Positions 6,233-11,741 of a DNA stretch of 11,741 nucleotides are shown one piece after another. Each line of letters begins with the position of its first letter. Positions within the stretch are counted from its first letter, which is position 1. The DNA is taken from assembly GCA_027489135.1 (NCBI GenBank), contig JAIYAI010000236.1:1-11741 (forward strand), read 5' to 3'. This DNA is from Acetobacteraceae bacterium. Its GTDB lineage: Bacteria > Pseudomonadota > Alphaproteobacteria > Acetobacterales > Acetobacteraceae. Position numbers and translations under genes: made by a program. The notes under the pieces were generated by a model. The model was not told the DNA's origin. It worked only from the letters and a program-made list of their open reading frames with translations, and searched no databases.

Positions 6233-6970
6233 CTACTGGGCGGCGTCGCTGAGCAGGCTCGAATGCACCCAGCCCTGCGGCGCCGTCTCCCCCACCTGCA
6301 CCCAGCCGCCCGGGGCGCGGTCGAAGACGATCAGCGTGCGCCCGCGCGGGATGGACATCAGCACCTCGCCCTGCGGGGCGGCGCGGAGATTGGCGGGCGA
6401 CTGGGTCACCACGCGACCACCGGCCGATGCGGCGGCGGCGGGCGGCGGGGTCACCGGGGGCGTGCCGAGCTGCACCGCCTCGGGCGTGGGCTGTGTCGCC
6501 GCCACGGGCTCGGGCTCGCGGCAGAAGCGCCGCGCCGCCTCGGGCGAGGGGCGGACGAGCCAGGGCGCATCCTCCACCACGGTCTGCGGCGGGCGGGTAC
6601 CGGCATTGCGGGGCTGCAGCACGCGCACCACGAAGCGCGCCGTGCCGCCGGGGATCTCGGGCGACCGCATCGTGCCGCAGACGGCGCGTTCGTCAGGGGT
6701 GCCGAAATCATGCACCCTGACATCCGAGAGGTTCAGCGCGTCGGGGCTGCGCAGCCGCACGGCCAGGGCCTGGCGCGCGGCGACGACCTCGATCTCCACG
6801 CCCGGCGGGGCGGCGGGCGCCGCGGGCCCGGGCGGCGGTGCGGGGGCCAGCGCACCCGTCGGCAACTCGCCGCGATGGTCCGGGGGCGCCGTCAGCAGGA
6901 CGGTGGCGAGGGAGCCAAGCGCGATGCCGGCGATCGCCGATACCACGATCGCCATGCCCCGTCCCGCCAC
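6233..6970 (-). CDS. Membrane-anchored SH3 domain-containing protein
   Basis: This is a 245-residue protein with an N-terminal hydrophobic segment (about 7-27) acting as signal anchor or uncleaved signal. A Pro/Ala-rich spacer (29-57) follows, then an unassigned central region with two cysteines (98, 150) that could form a periplasmic disulfide. A second Pro-rich linker (156-182) leads to a C-terminal bacterial SH3 domain (187-240: VVTQSPANLRAAPQG, then a strand-rich part ending GGWVQVGETAPQGWVHSSLL). Such domains often bind cell-wall peptides or target proteins to the envelope. The start is GTG at 6968-6970, chosen because GGGGAG stands eight bases upstream; an ATG five codons later has a poorer site. 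The first gene after the atp terminator, it probably has its own promoter in 6971-7075, where I see no convincing -35/-10 pair. The specific role is unknown. Confidence 0.75.
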   Translation of the reverse strand: MAGRGMAIVVSAIAGIALGSLATVLLTAPPDHRGELPTGALAPAPPPGPAAPAAPPGVEIEVVAARQALAVRLRSPDALNLSDVRVHDFGTPDERAVCGTMRSPEIPGGTARFVVRVLQPRNAGTRPPQTVVEDAPWLVRPSPEAARRFCREPEPVAATQPTPEAVQLGTPPVTPPPAAAASAGGRVVTQSPANLRAAPQGEVLMSIPRGRTLIVFDRAPGGWVQVGETAPQGWVHSSLLSDAAQ

Positions 6971-7075
6971 CCGGAATTCTCCCCAAGGCGCGCGACGTGC
7001 CGCGCACCGTGCCTGATACGACTCCTATCGCACCCCGGTCGTTGCACAGTCCAGCGAGCGGCCCGAGGCAGCGCG

Positions 7076-7118
7076 AAAAAACAACGCCCCCGCCAGCACG
7101 GCGCTGGCGGGGGCGTTG
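7076..7118 (-). terminator. Intrinsic terminator of the atp F0 operon
   Basis: CAACGCCCCCGCCAGC (7082-7097) and its exact complement (7103-7118) form a 16-bp stem with a five-base loop. On the minus strand it is followed directly by six T (plus-strand A at 7076-7081). It lies 28 bases beyond the atpF stop, a textbook Rho-independent terminator. A smaller palindrome, CGGCCC/GGGCCG, sits between the stop and this stem. Confidence 0.93.
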
Positions 7119-7145
7119 GAATCCCGGCCCATCGGGCCGCGATCG

Positions 7146-7649
7146 TCAGGCGCGCAGGGCGCGCGGCAGGTCGGCGACCGCCTTGTCGATCAGCACGGCG
7201 TCCTCGGCCGGGCCCATCTTCTCGGCGATCACGTTGCGGGCGGCGGCGGTGGCGATCTCGGCCGCCGCGTTGCGCACCTCGGCCAGGGCGCTGGCCTCGG
7301 CCGCGGCGATGCGGTCCATGGCCATGCGCTCCCGGCGCTTGGCGCCGGCTTCGGCCTCGGCAGCAGCGGCCTCGGCCACGCGAGCCGCCTCGGTGCGGGC
7401 GCGGGCGAGAAGCTCCTCGGCTTCCTTCAGCGCGGCGACGCGGTCCTTCTCGGCCTGGACCAGCATGGCCTCGGCCTCGGCGCGCAGGCGGGCCGCCTCG
7501 TCGAGGTCGGAGCGCACCTTGGCGGCGCGGCCGTCCAGCGCCTCCGTCACCTTTGCCCAGGCCGTCTTCCCGACCAGGACGAAGAAGATGACGAAGCTGA
7601 TGGCGACCCAGAACTTCGGGTCCTGCCAGAAGTGGTCGTAGTGGTGCAT
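7146..7649 (-). CDS. atpF: F0F1 ATP synthase subunit b
   Basis: This is a 167-residue peripheral-stalk subunit. A short N-terminus (MHHYDHFWQDPKFWVAISFV) leads into a single membrane helix (about 13-28). A long Ala/Glu/Arg-rich amphipathic coiled coil follows, running to the C-terminus, where VIAEKMGPAEDAVLIDKAV would contact F1. The start at 7647-7649 shares its A with the TGA stop of atpF' (TGATG), which ties their translation together; the upstream continuation of the open frame is a shadow. It is the last gene of the operon, followed by a strong terminator. The second b-type gene upstream makes a b/b' heterodimer, as in photosynthetic and many other alphaproteobacteria. F1 genes are not in the window, in keeping with the separate F0 and F1 operons of this group. 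Confidence 0.94.
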   Translation of the reverse strand: MHHYDHFWQDPKFWVAISFVIFFVLVGKTAWAKVTEALDGRAAKVRSDLDEAARLRAEAEAMLVQAEKDRVAALKEAEELLARARTEAARVAEAAAAEAEAGAKRRERMAMDRIAAAEASALAEVRNAAAEIATAAARNVIAEKMGPAEDAVLIDKAVADLPRALRA

Positions 7650-8263
7650 CAGCCCCGTCCCCCCGCTGCGGCGCGGGCAGAGAGCTCGCGGTCCACGGCA
7701 GCCTCGACCGCGCCGCGGTCGACGCCGCCGATCAGGCGGGACACCAGCGCGTCCGTGGTTTCCGTCGCCACCTGGCGGAGCGCGCCCATGGCGGCGTCGC
7801 GCGCGGCGGCGATGCGACCCTCGGCCGCCTCGATCTGCGCGGTCAGCCGGGCGTTCAGCGCCTCGCCCTTCGCCGCGGCCTCGGCCTGCGCCTGCTGCGC
7901 CGCCGTGGTGATGGCGGATTGCGCCTCGGCGCGCGCCTGTGCCGTGGCGGCGCGATGCGCGGCCAGCGCGGCGTCGGCACGGCCCTTGGCCTCCTGCGCC
8001 GCCTCGAGGTCGCCCTCGATGCGCTGGCGCCGGGCCTCGAGCACGCTGGCCACCTCGGGCAGCGCGTAGCGGGCCATGACGTAGTAGAGGAGCCCGAAGA
8101 TCAGCAGCAGCCAGATGATCTGGCCGTGCATCCACGGGTCGTTGAAGCGCAGCTGCGGCATGCCACCGCCGCCGGCGTCGCCATGCGCGTCGGCCGCGAA
8201 CGCCAGGGCGGGCAGCAGGCCTGCCACCAGTCCGAGGCCTGCCGAGCGGATGCTCAGTCTCAT
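7649..8263 (-). CDS. atpF': F0F1 ATP synthase subunit b'
   Basis: This is a 204-residue second stalk subunit (also called AtpG or AtpX in some annotations). The chosen ATG (8261-8263) gives MRLSIRSAGLGLVAGLLPAL followed by AFAADAHG, which looks like a cleavable signal peptide. A Gly-rich stretch and MPQLRFNDPWMHGQIIWLLL lead into the true membrane helix (about 48-64), and a long Ala/Glu/Arg coiled coil runs to the end. AGAAGG stands eight bases upstream; a GTG 26 codons earlier (8341) lacks a good site and would add a non-conserved tail. The gene lies 137 bases after atpE, the longest gap in the operon, and overlaps atpF by one base. Identification rests on position and the FNDPWMHGQIIW segment typical of b'. 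Confidence 0.92.
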   Translation of the reverse strand: MRLSIRSAGLGLVAGLLPALAFAADAHGDAGGGGMPQLRFNDPWMHGQIIWLLLIFGLLYYVMARYALPEVASVLEARRQRIEGDLEAAQEAKGRADAALAAHRAATAQARAEAQSAITTAAQQAQAEAAAKGEALNARLTAQIEAAEGRIAAARDAAMGALRQVATETTDALVSRLIGGVDRGAVEAAVDRELSARAAAGGRG

Positions 8264-8298
8264 GCCGGGTGCCTTCTTCCCACAGGCCTCTTCACCTG

Positions 8299-8329
8299 CC
8301 CCCGGCTGGGCGTGACGCCCGGGCGGGGG
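8299..8329. promoter_or_regulatory. Intercistronic stem-loop between atpE and atpF'
   Basis: CCCCCG (8299-8304) pairs with CGGGGG (8324-8329), and inside it GGGCG (8308-8312) pairs with CGCCC (8316-8320) around TGA. On the minus-strand transcript this makes a compound stem-loop about 35 bases before the atpF' start. No T-run follows, so it is not an intrinsic terminator. A role in balancing the high c-subunit demand against the single b' copy is an inference. Confidence 0.4.
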
Positions 8330-8400
8330 TGAACCCGCCACGGGCGCCGAACCGGCCGGAAGGCAATGTCCCGGGACGCCCTGGGGCGCCCGCGGGGAGA

Positions 8401-8625
8401 TCAGGTGAAGAGGATGAGGAAGGCGATCAGCAGGGCGAAGAGCGCGACGGCTTCCGTCAGCGCGAAGCCCAGGATGCCGATCGGGAAGACCGCGTCGCGG
8501 GCGCCCGGATTGCGGGCGACGGACGAGACCATCGAGGAGAAGATGTTGCCAATGCCGATGCCCACGCCCGCGAGCGCGATGACGGCCAGGCCGGCCCCGA
8601 GGGCCTTCGCGGCTGCGACTTCCAT
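8401..8625 (-). CDS. atpE: F0F1 ATP synthase subunit c
   Basis: This is a 74-residue two-helix proteolipid forming the rotor ring. Helix 1 carries the glycine ladder GVGIGIG (20-26). The polar loop has the conserved RNP (38-40). Helix 2 carries the ion-binding carboxylate E58 in FALTEAVALFALLIAFLILF. The residue after the glutamate is alanine rather than the Ser/Thr seen in sodium-binding rings, which suggests proton coupling (inference). The start at 8623-8625 has GGAAGGA about seven bases upstream, stronger than its neighbours and consistent with high expression. It follows atpB by 51 bases. Confidence 0.97.
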   Translation of the reverse strand: MEVAAAKALGAGLAVIALAGVGIGIGNIFSSMVSSVARNPGARDAVFPIGILGFALTEAVALFALLIAFLILFT

Positions 8626-8676
8626 GGGAATATCCTTCCGTTTGTCCTGATGGAGGAGAGGTGCGGCGACGCGGGC

Positions 8677-9432
8677 TTAGTGCAGGTGCACCGCGTCGTG
8701 CAGGTAGATGCTGGTGAGGATGGCGAAGACATAGGCCTGCAGGAACGCCACCAGCAGTTCGAAGCCGATCAGCACCACGTTCAGCGCCAGCGGCAGGGTC
8801 GCGCCGAAGATGCCGAGGATGCCGGCGCCGCCGATCATCACCACGAAGGTGGCGAAGACCTTCAGCATCACGTGGCCCGCCACCATGTTGGCGAAGAGAC
8901 GGACCGAGAGGCTGACCGGGCGCGAAAGGTAGGAGATGATCTCGATCGGCACGATCAGCGGCAGCAGGGGCTTCGGCGCGCCTTCCGGCACGAAGTAGCT
9001 GAACCAGTGCTTGCCGTGGATGGCGATGCCGACGATCGTCGTCAGGATGAAGACCACCATCGCCAGGGTGAAGGTCACCGCGATATGGCTGGTGAAGGTG
9101 AAGGCGAAGGGCAGCAGGCCGATCAGGTTGCCGAACAGCACGAACATGAACAGGCTGAAGACGAAGGGGAAGAAGCGCTTGCCCTCGTCGCCCACCTGGC
9201 CGGTGACCAGGTCATGCACGAAGTCATACGACATCTCGGCGGCGGCCTGCAGGCGGCCCGGGATAATGGCGCGCCGCGCCATGCCCCAGATCATCAGTCC
9301 GGAGATGATGCCGACCGCGGCCAGCATGTGCGCGTTCGACTGGCTGAAGCGCACGGCCTCGCCAATCGGGCCCAGGAAGGGCTGCAGCTCGAACTGACCG
9401 AGCGCGTCGATCGCTTTCCCTTCGGCGGCCAC
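8677..9432 (-). CDS. atpB: F0F1 ATP synthase subunit a
   Basis: This is a 251-residue integral membrane stator subunit with five to six hydrophobic helices. The essential arginine is R178 in SLSVRLFANMVAGH, and the conserved glutamine is Q232 in LLVAFLQAYVFAIL. H187 occupies the place of E. coli E219, while E225 occupies that of H245. This paired swap is known in many lineages and preserves the proton half-channel. The start is GTG (9430-9432) with GAGGGA six bases upstream. It lies 25 bases after the atpI stop and 51 bases before atpE, in the standard order of F0 operons. Confidence 0.96.
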   Translation of the reverse strand: MAAEGKAIDALGQFELQPFLGPIGEAVRFSQSNAHMLAAVGIISGLMIWGMARRAIIPGRLQAAAEMSYDFVHDLVTGQVGDEGKRFFPFVFSLFMFVLFGNLIGLLPFAFTFTSHIAVTFTLAMVVFILTTIVGIAIHGKHWFSYFVPEGAPKPLLPLIVPIEIISYLSRPVSLSVRLFANMVAGHVMLKVFATFVVMIGGAGILGIFGATLPLALNVVLIGFELLVAFLQAYVFAILTSIYLHDAVHLH

Positions 9433-9457
9433 TGCAGTCCCTCGCGAATAAAAACGC

Positions 9458-9763
9458 TCAGCCTCGCGGGCCGGACCGCGGGTTGAACAGGCGATACACG
9501 TTCAGGACCCCGGCCGCCGAACCCATGACGAAGAACAGCAGGAAGAACCATGGCCAGGTCCCGAGCCACCGATCCAGCACGATGCCGATGACGATGCCGA
9601 CCACCAGGGCCGACACCACCTCCACACCCGCGCGGAAACCGATCCCCCAGGGTCCGGTCGGAAGGCCCTGCGTCGGCCCCGCATCCTTCGGCTTGTCCAG
9701 GCCGCGCTTGGCCCGGGCATCCCGCAGGCGCTGTTCGAAGCCGCCGTCGCGTTCGTCCGCCAT
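9458..9763 (-). CDS. atpI: AtpI/AtpZ-family F0 assembly protein
   Basis: This is a 101-residue protein with a charged N-terminal half (MADERDGGFEQRLRDARAKR, then a Lys/Asp/Pro-rich linker) and two membrane helices: GFRAGVEVVSALVVGIVIGI (about 42-61) and WPWFFLLFFVMGSAAGVLNV (about 70-89). It ends in YRLFNP and a basic tail. The layout and first position in an F0 operon match the AtpI/AtpZ group, which assists c-ring or Mg2+ handling during ATP synthase assembly. The start at 9761-9763 is supported by GGGAGG five bases upstream; the open frame continuing to 10399 is non-coding shadow. The promoter lies about 40 bases upstream. Confidence 0.9.
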   Translation of the reverse strand: MADERDGGFEQRLRDARAKRGLDKPKDAGPTQGLPTGPWGIGFRAGVEVVSALVVGIVIGIVLDRWLGTWPWFFLLFFVMGSAAGVLNVYRLFNPRSGPRG

Positions 9764-9801
9764 AGTTCCTCCCTGACGTCCCCCGTCGGAAGGCAGGGCG
9801 C

Positions 9802-9829
9802 TGCTAAGGCACACCCTGCGGAGTGTCAA
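9802..9829 (-). promoter_or_regulatory. Sigma-70-type promoter of the atp F0 operon
   Basis: On the minus strand a perfect -35 TTGACA (plus 9824-9829) is followed after 16 bases by TTAGCA (plus 9802-9807), a plausible weak -10. Transcription would start near 9795, giving a leader of about 32 bases to the atpI start, which carries the GGGAGG ribosome site. Confidence 0.65.
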
Positions 9830-9880
9830 GCTGGCCGGCCCACGCCGGCAGCCGGCTGGCGCGAGGGTCGCCGCGCGGAC

Positions 9881-10067
9881 ATGCCGCATCCCGACGCCCC
9901 GACGCCAGCCCCATGACGCAGGCCGCGATGCCGAATTCCAAGCCCCATCACTCGGGCCACGATGCCGCATTGCCAGCCCCCGGGCGCGGGCCGCAACCGC
10001 CATCCACCCCGGTCCGGCGGGCATGCGACCGCCACGCCCCCCGCCTTTCGCTGGCATGCGACGCCCC
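9881..10067. repeat. Degenerate tandem repeat array, unit about 34 bp
   Basis: Two adjoining 34-base units, 9913-9946 and 9947-9980, match at 27 of 34 positions without gaps and share the cores CGATGCCG and AGCCCC. A third unit with an insertion precedes them (ATGCCGCAT at 9881, GCCAGCCCC ending at 9912). Weaker 27-30-base units ending in CCCC seem to follow (ends at 10010, 10040 and 10067). GGCATGC occurs at 10020, 10053 and 10068. The unit length is not a multiple of three and no gene covers it. The array fills the gap between the atp promoter and the RTX-lipase gene (9830-10139); nothing else was recognised there, including no clear plus-strand promoter. Confidence 0.6.
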
Positions 10068-10139
10068 GGCATGCTTCCGTGCGCGGTGCAAGGGGCCAGC
10101 GGCCATTCCGCCGCCGCCCCGCAGTCGAGGGACACGATC

Positions 10140-11567
10140 ATGGCGACACGGTATGCGGCGCGGAAGCTGCTTCTCGCGACGGATCCGCCCACCACGCCGG
10201 GCGACGACATCGTCCTTCTGGGCGAGGGCGTGCACAGCATCCTCGCCGGCGACGGCAACGACCTGATCCGCGCCCGCGGCGCCGGCCCGAGCCTGCTCGA
10301 CGGCGAGGGCGGCGACGACCGCATCGTGCTGATCGACGGCCTCGCAGGCTCCACGCTGCGCGGCGGCGACGGCAGCGACGTGCTGAAGCTGCGCGGCACC
10401 GGCGCGATCCTCGAGGGCGGCGACGGCGACGACCGCTACGTGGTCGACGCCGCGTCGGGCGGCACGGTCATCGTCGACGACGCCGGCGCCAACCGCCTCG
10501 TGATCAAGGATGCGGCCACCATCAGCTACCGCCAGGAAGCGGGCGGCGACGACCTGCACATCCTGCTCGGCGATGGCGCCTTCGACCCGACGCGCGACAT
10601 CGTCTGGAAGGACTTCTTCGCCAATCCGCTGAACAAGGTGAACGGCCTCTCCACGGCCGAGATCGACGCGCTGGCGCCGGACCCGACCGAGCCCCTGGCG
10701 CTCGGCCCGACCATCGCCGAGATGATCTACGCATCGGAATCCGCCTATTCGCGCGTGAATACCGGCCTGCCCGACGGCCTCGTGCCCTTCACCGTCTTCG
10801 GCACGCCGGTCGAGCTCGAGGTGACGGCGGCGGGCTTCTACGGCCGTGCCCTGCTGAACGAGAACAACGACCTGATCATCGCCTTCGAAGGTACGGCGAT
10901 CAGCCAGATCGACACCAAGACCGAATTCGTCACCGCGCAGATCGTCGCCGATGCGATGATCTATCTCGGCATGGTGCCGCCCGCCTTCGACATCGCGGTG
11001 GACTTCACCGGGACCGTCATGGCCGCCGCCGCGCTGTCCGGCATCACGCCCGACAACGTCTTCGTCACTGGCCATTCGCTCGGCGCCGGCATCGCCATGT
11101 ATGTCGGCGCGCAGCTTGACCTCGCGGGCATGACCTTCGCGGCGCCCGGCATCGCGGCGAGCGCCATCCCGGACGGCCAGCCCTCGAAGCTGGTCAACTA
11201 CGTCGAGTACGGCGACCCGGTCGGCAACTACGCCAATAACCCGGCGGTGATGGGCCCGCTGCTCTACAGTCCCGACATCCTGCGCTACGGCGACGCGGAA
11301 TATCTTGGCGACCCGCTGGCGCTGCTGGCGCTGGCCGGCTTCAGCGACGCCTTCGGCCCGGGACATTCGACGGCCGAGCAGGCGACCGCCCTGGCAGGTC
11401 TGGTCGGGTTGGCCGCCACCTACCACCCGCTGACCACCTATGCCGGGGATCTCGGCGTCACGCTGCCGGCGGGCGATCCGCTGACGCCGGAGCAGATCGC
11501 CACCATCGTCGCCATCGCCTCGGCCGCGATTGCGACGCTGACCGCCCCCGATAGCGTCCTGACCTGA
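10140..11567 (+). CDS. RTX-repeat lipase-like protein (class 3 lipase fold)
   Basis: This is a 475-residue protein. The N-terminal third carries hemolysin-type glycine/aspartate nonapeptides (LAGDGNDLI at 35-43, LLDGEGGDDRI, LRGGDGSDVL, LEGGDGDDRY to residue 100) that form a calcium-binding beta roll. From about residue 190 an alpha/beta hydrolase of the class 3 lipase type follows. NDLIIAFEGT (243-252) supplies the oxyanion strand, GHSLGAG (311-317) the nucleophile S313, YGDPV (357-361) the likely acid D359, and YHPLTTY (428-434) the likely base H429. The start at 10140-10142 has GAGGG eight bases upstream; an earlier ATG at 10023 lies in repeat DNA and gives an unrelated Arg/Pro-rich leader. 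No Sec signal is seen, so type I secretion is likely by family, though no transporter is nearby. RTX repeats usually come C-terminal to the catalytic domain; here the order is reversed. The substrate (glyceride, polyester or phospholipid) is unknown. Confidence 0.85.
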   Translation: MATRYAARKLLLATDPPTTPGDDIVLLGEGVHSILAGDGNDLIRARGAGPSLLDGEGGDDRIVLIDGLAGSTLRGGDGSDVLKLRGTGAILEGGDGDDRYVVDAASGGTVIVDDAGANRLVIKDAATISYRQEAGGDDLHILLGDGAFDPTRDIVWKDFFANPLNKVNGLSTAEIDALAPDPTEPLALGPTIAEMIYASESAYSRVNTGLPDGLVPFTVFGTPVELEVTAAGFYGRALLNENNDLIIAFEGTAISQIDTKTEFVTAQIVADAMIYLGMVPPAFDIAVDFTGTVMAAAALSGITPDNVFVTGHSLGAGIAMYVGAQLDLAGMTFAAPGIAASAIPDGQPSKLVNYVEYGDPVGNYANNPAVMGPLLYSPDILRYGDAEYLGDPLALLALAGFSDAFGPGHSTAEQATALAGLVGLAATYHPLTTYAGDLGVTLPAGDPLTPEQIATIVAIASAAIATLTAPDSVLT

Positions 11568-11579
11568 GGCGGGGCGGGG

Positions 11580-11741
11580 ATGGCCACCCGGCGGCTGCTC
11601 GTCCTTGGCGGCGGCTTCGCCGGGCTGTGGGCCGCGGCCGCCGCGGCGCGGGCGATCGATGCCGCCAGAGCCACGGATATCGAGGTGGCGCTGGTCGATC
11701 CCGACCCGCGCCACGTCATTCGCGTGCGCTGCTACGAGGCC
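11580..11741 (+). CDS. NAD(P)/FAD-dependent oxidoreductase, N-terminal part
   Basis: The first 54 residues are visible. A Rossmann dinucleotide-binding motif LLVLGGGFAGLWAAAAAARA (6-25) is followed by a second strand IEVALVDPDPRHVIRVRCYE. The GGGFAGL fingerprint and the DPxxHVIRxxxYE segment resemble type II NADH dehydrogenases and related pyridine nucleotide-disulfide oxidoreductases. The ATG (11580-11582) is preceded by a G-rich run (GGCGGGGCGGGG) and lies 12 bases after the lipase stop, so the two are probably co-transcribed. The gene runs off the window, so the exact subfamily is open. Confidence 0.8.
   Translation, partial: MATRRLLVLGGGFAGLWAAAAAARAIDAARATDIEVALVDPDPRHVIRVRCYEA

Noticed and set aside
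4826..7591. Plus-strand open frame of 921 codons opposite the aminotransferase, SH3 and atp genes
   Set aside because: His/Arg/Gly/Ala-rich low-complexity composition, spans three real minus-strand genes and a terminator, no domain or ribosome site; a GC-rich antisense shadow.
9881..10067. CRISPR array
   Set aside because: The units adjoin each other without unique spacers and diverge by about 20%, and there are no cas genes.
10023..10139. Earlier ATG for the RTX lipase
   Set aside because: Adds an Arg/Pro-rich leader encoded by the repeat array, with no ribosome site; the ATG at 10140 has GAGGG.
9948..11714. Minus-strand open frame of 588 codons opposite the RTX lipase
   Set aside because: Asp/Arg/Val-rich mirror of the lipase codons; the plus frame has catalytic and RTX motifs and a good start.

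Overview
The window looks like chromosomal DNA of a high-GC alphaproteobacterium, most likely an Acetobacteraceae/Roseomonas-type Rhodospirillales member. This rests on very GC-rich codon use, the F0 gene order atpI-atpB-atpE-atpF'-atpF without the F1 genes, a Tat-signal Bug/TctC solute-binding protein, and a b' subunit with a signal-peptide-like N-terminus. The taxonomic call is an inference from gene content, not from a marker gene.

Region 1 (1-2400) is accessory DNA. It opens with the 3' end of an IS630-type transposase carrying an in-frame stop. This abuts the end of a minus-strand zinc-ribbon/DUF4145 gene whose C-terminus looks cut off by the junction. Next comes a decayed fragment of a tctC gene, then a two-gene toxin-antitoxin module (Phd/YefM-type antitoxin, PemK/MazF-type toxin) with two clean palindromes in its leader.

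Region 2 (2405-6970) is a minus-strand metabolic block. In transcription order it holds an SH3-domain envelope protein, a class III PLP aminotransferase of the glutamate-1-semialdehyde aminomutase type, an LLM/NtaA-type flavin monooxygenase and a periplasmic Bug/TctC binding protein. A strong hairpin and a perfect 22-bp palindrome lie between the aminotransferase and the monooxygenase. The last three genes could form a small uptake/catabolism unit for an unknown substrate; this is inferred from neighbourhood.

Region 3 (7076-9829) is the complete F0 operon of the ATP synthase, also on the minus strand. It has a recognisable promoter (TTGACA -35) upstream of atpI and a textbook intrinsic terminator after atpF. 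Ribosome-binding sites are clear, atpF' and atpF overlap by one base, and the long atpE-atpF' gap contains a stable hairpin.

Region 4 (9830-11741) is on the plus strand. A noncoding stretch with degenerate tandem repeats of about 34 bp precedes a gene for a lipase-like protein with N-terminal RTX calcium-binding repeats and a C-terminal class 3 lipase-type alpha/beta hydrolase domain. Twelve bases after it begins a flavin/NAD-dependent oxidoreductase that runs off the window.

The best candidates for something not routinely described are the zinc-ribbon/DUF4145 gene beside the hybrid TA module and mobile-element debris, the RTX lipase with inverted domain order, the tandem-repeat array, and the large palindrome ahead of the monooxygenase.
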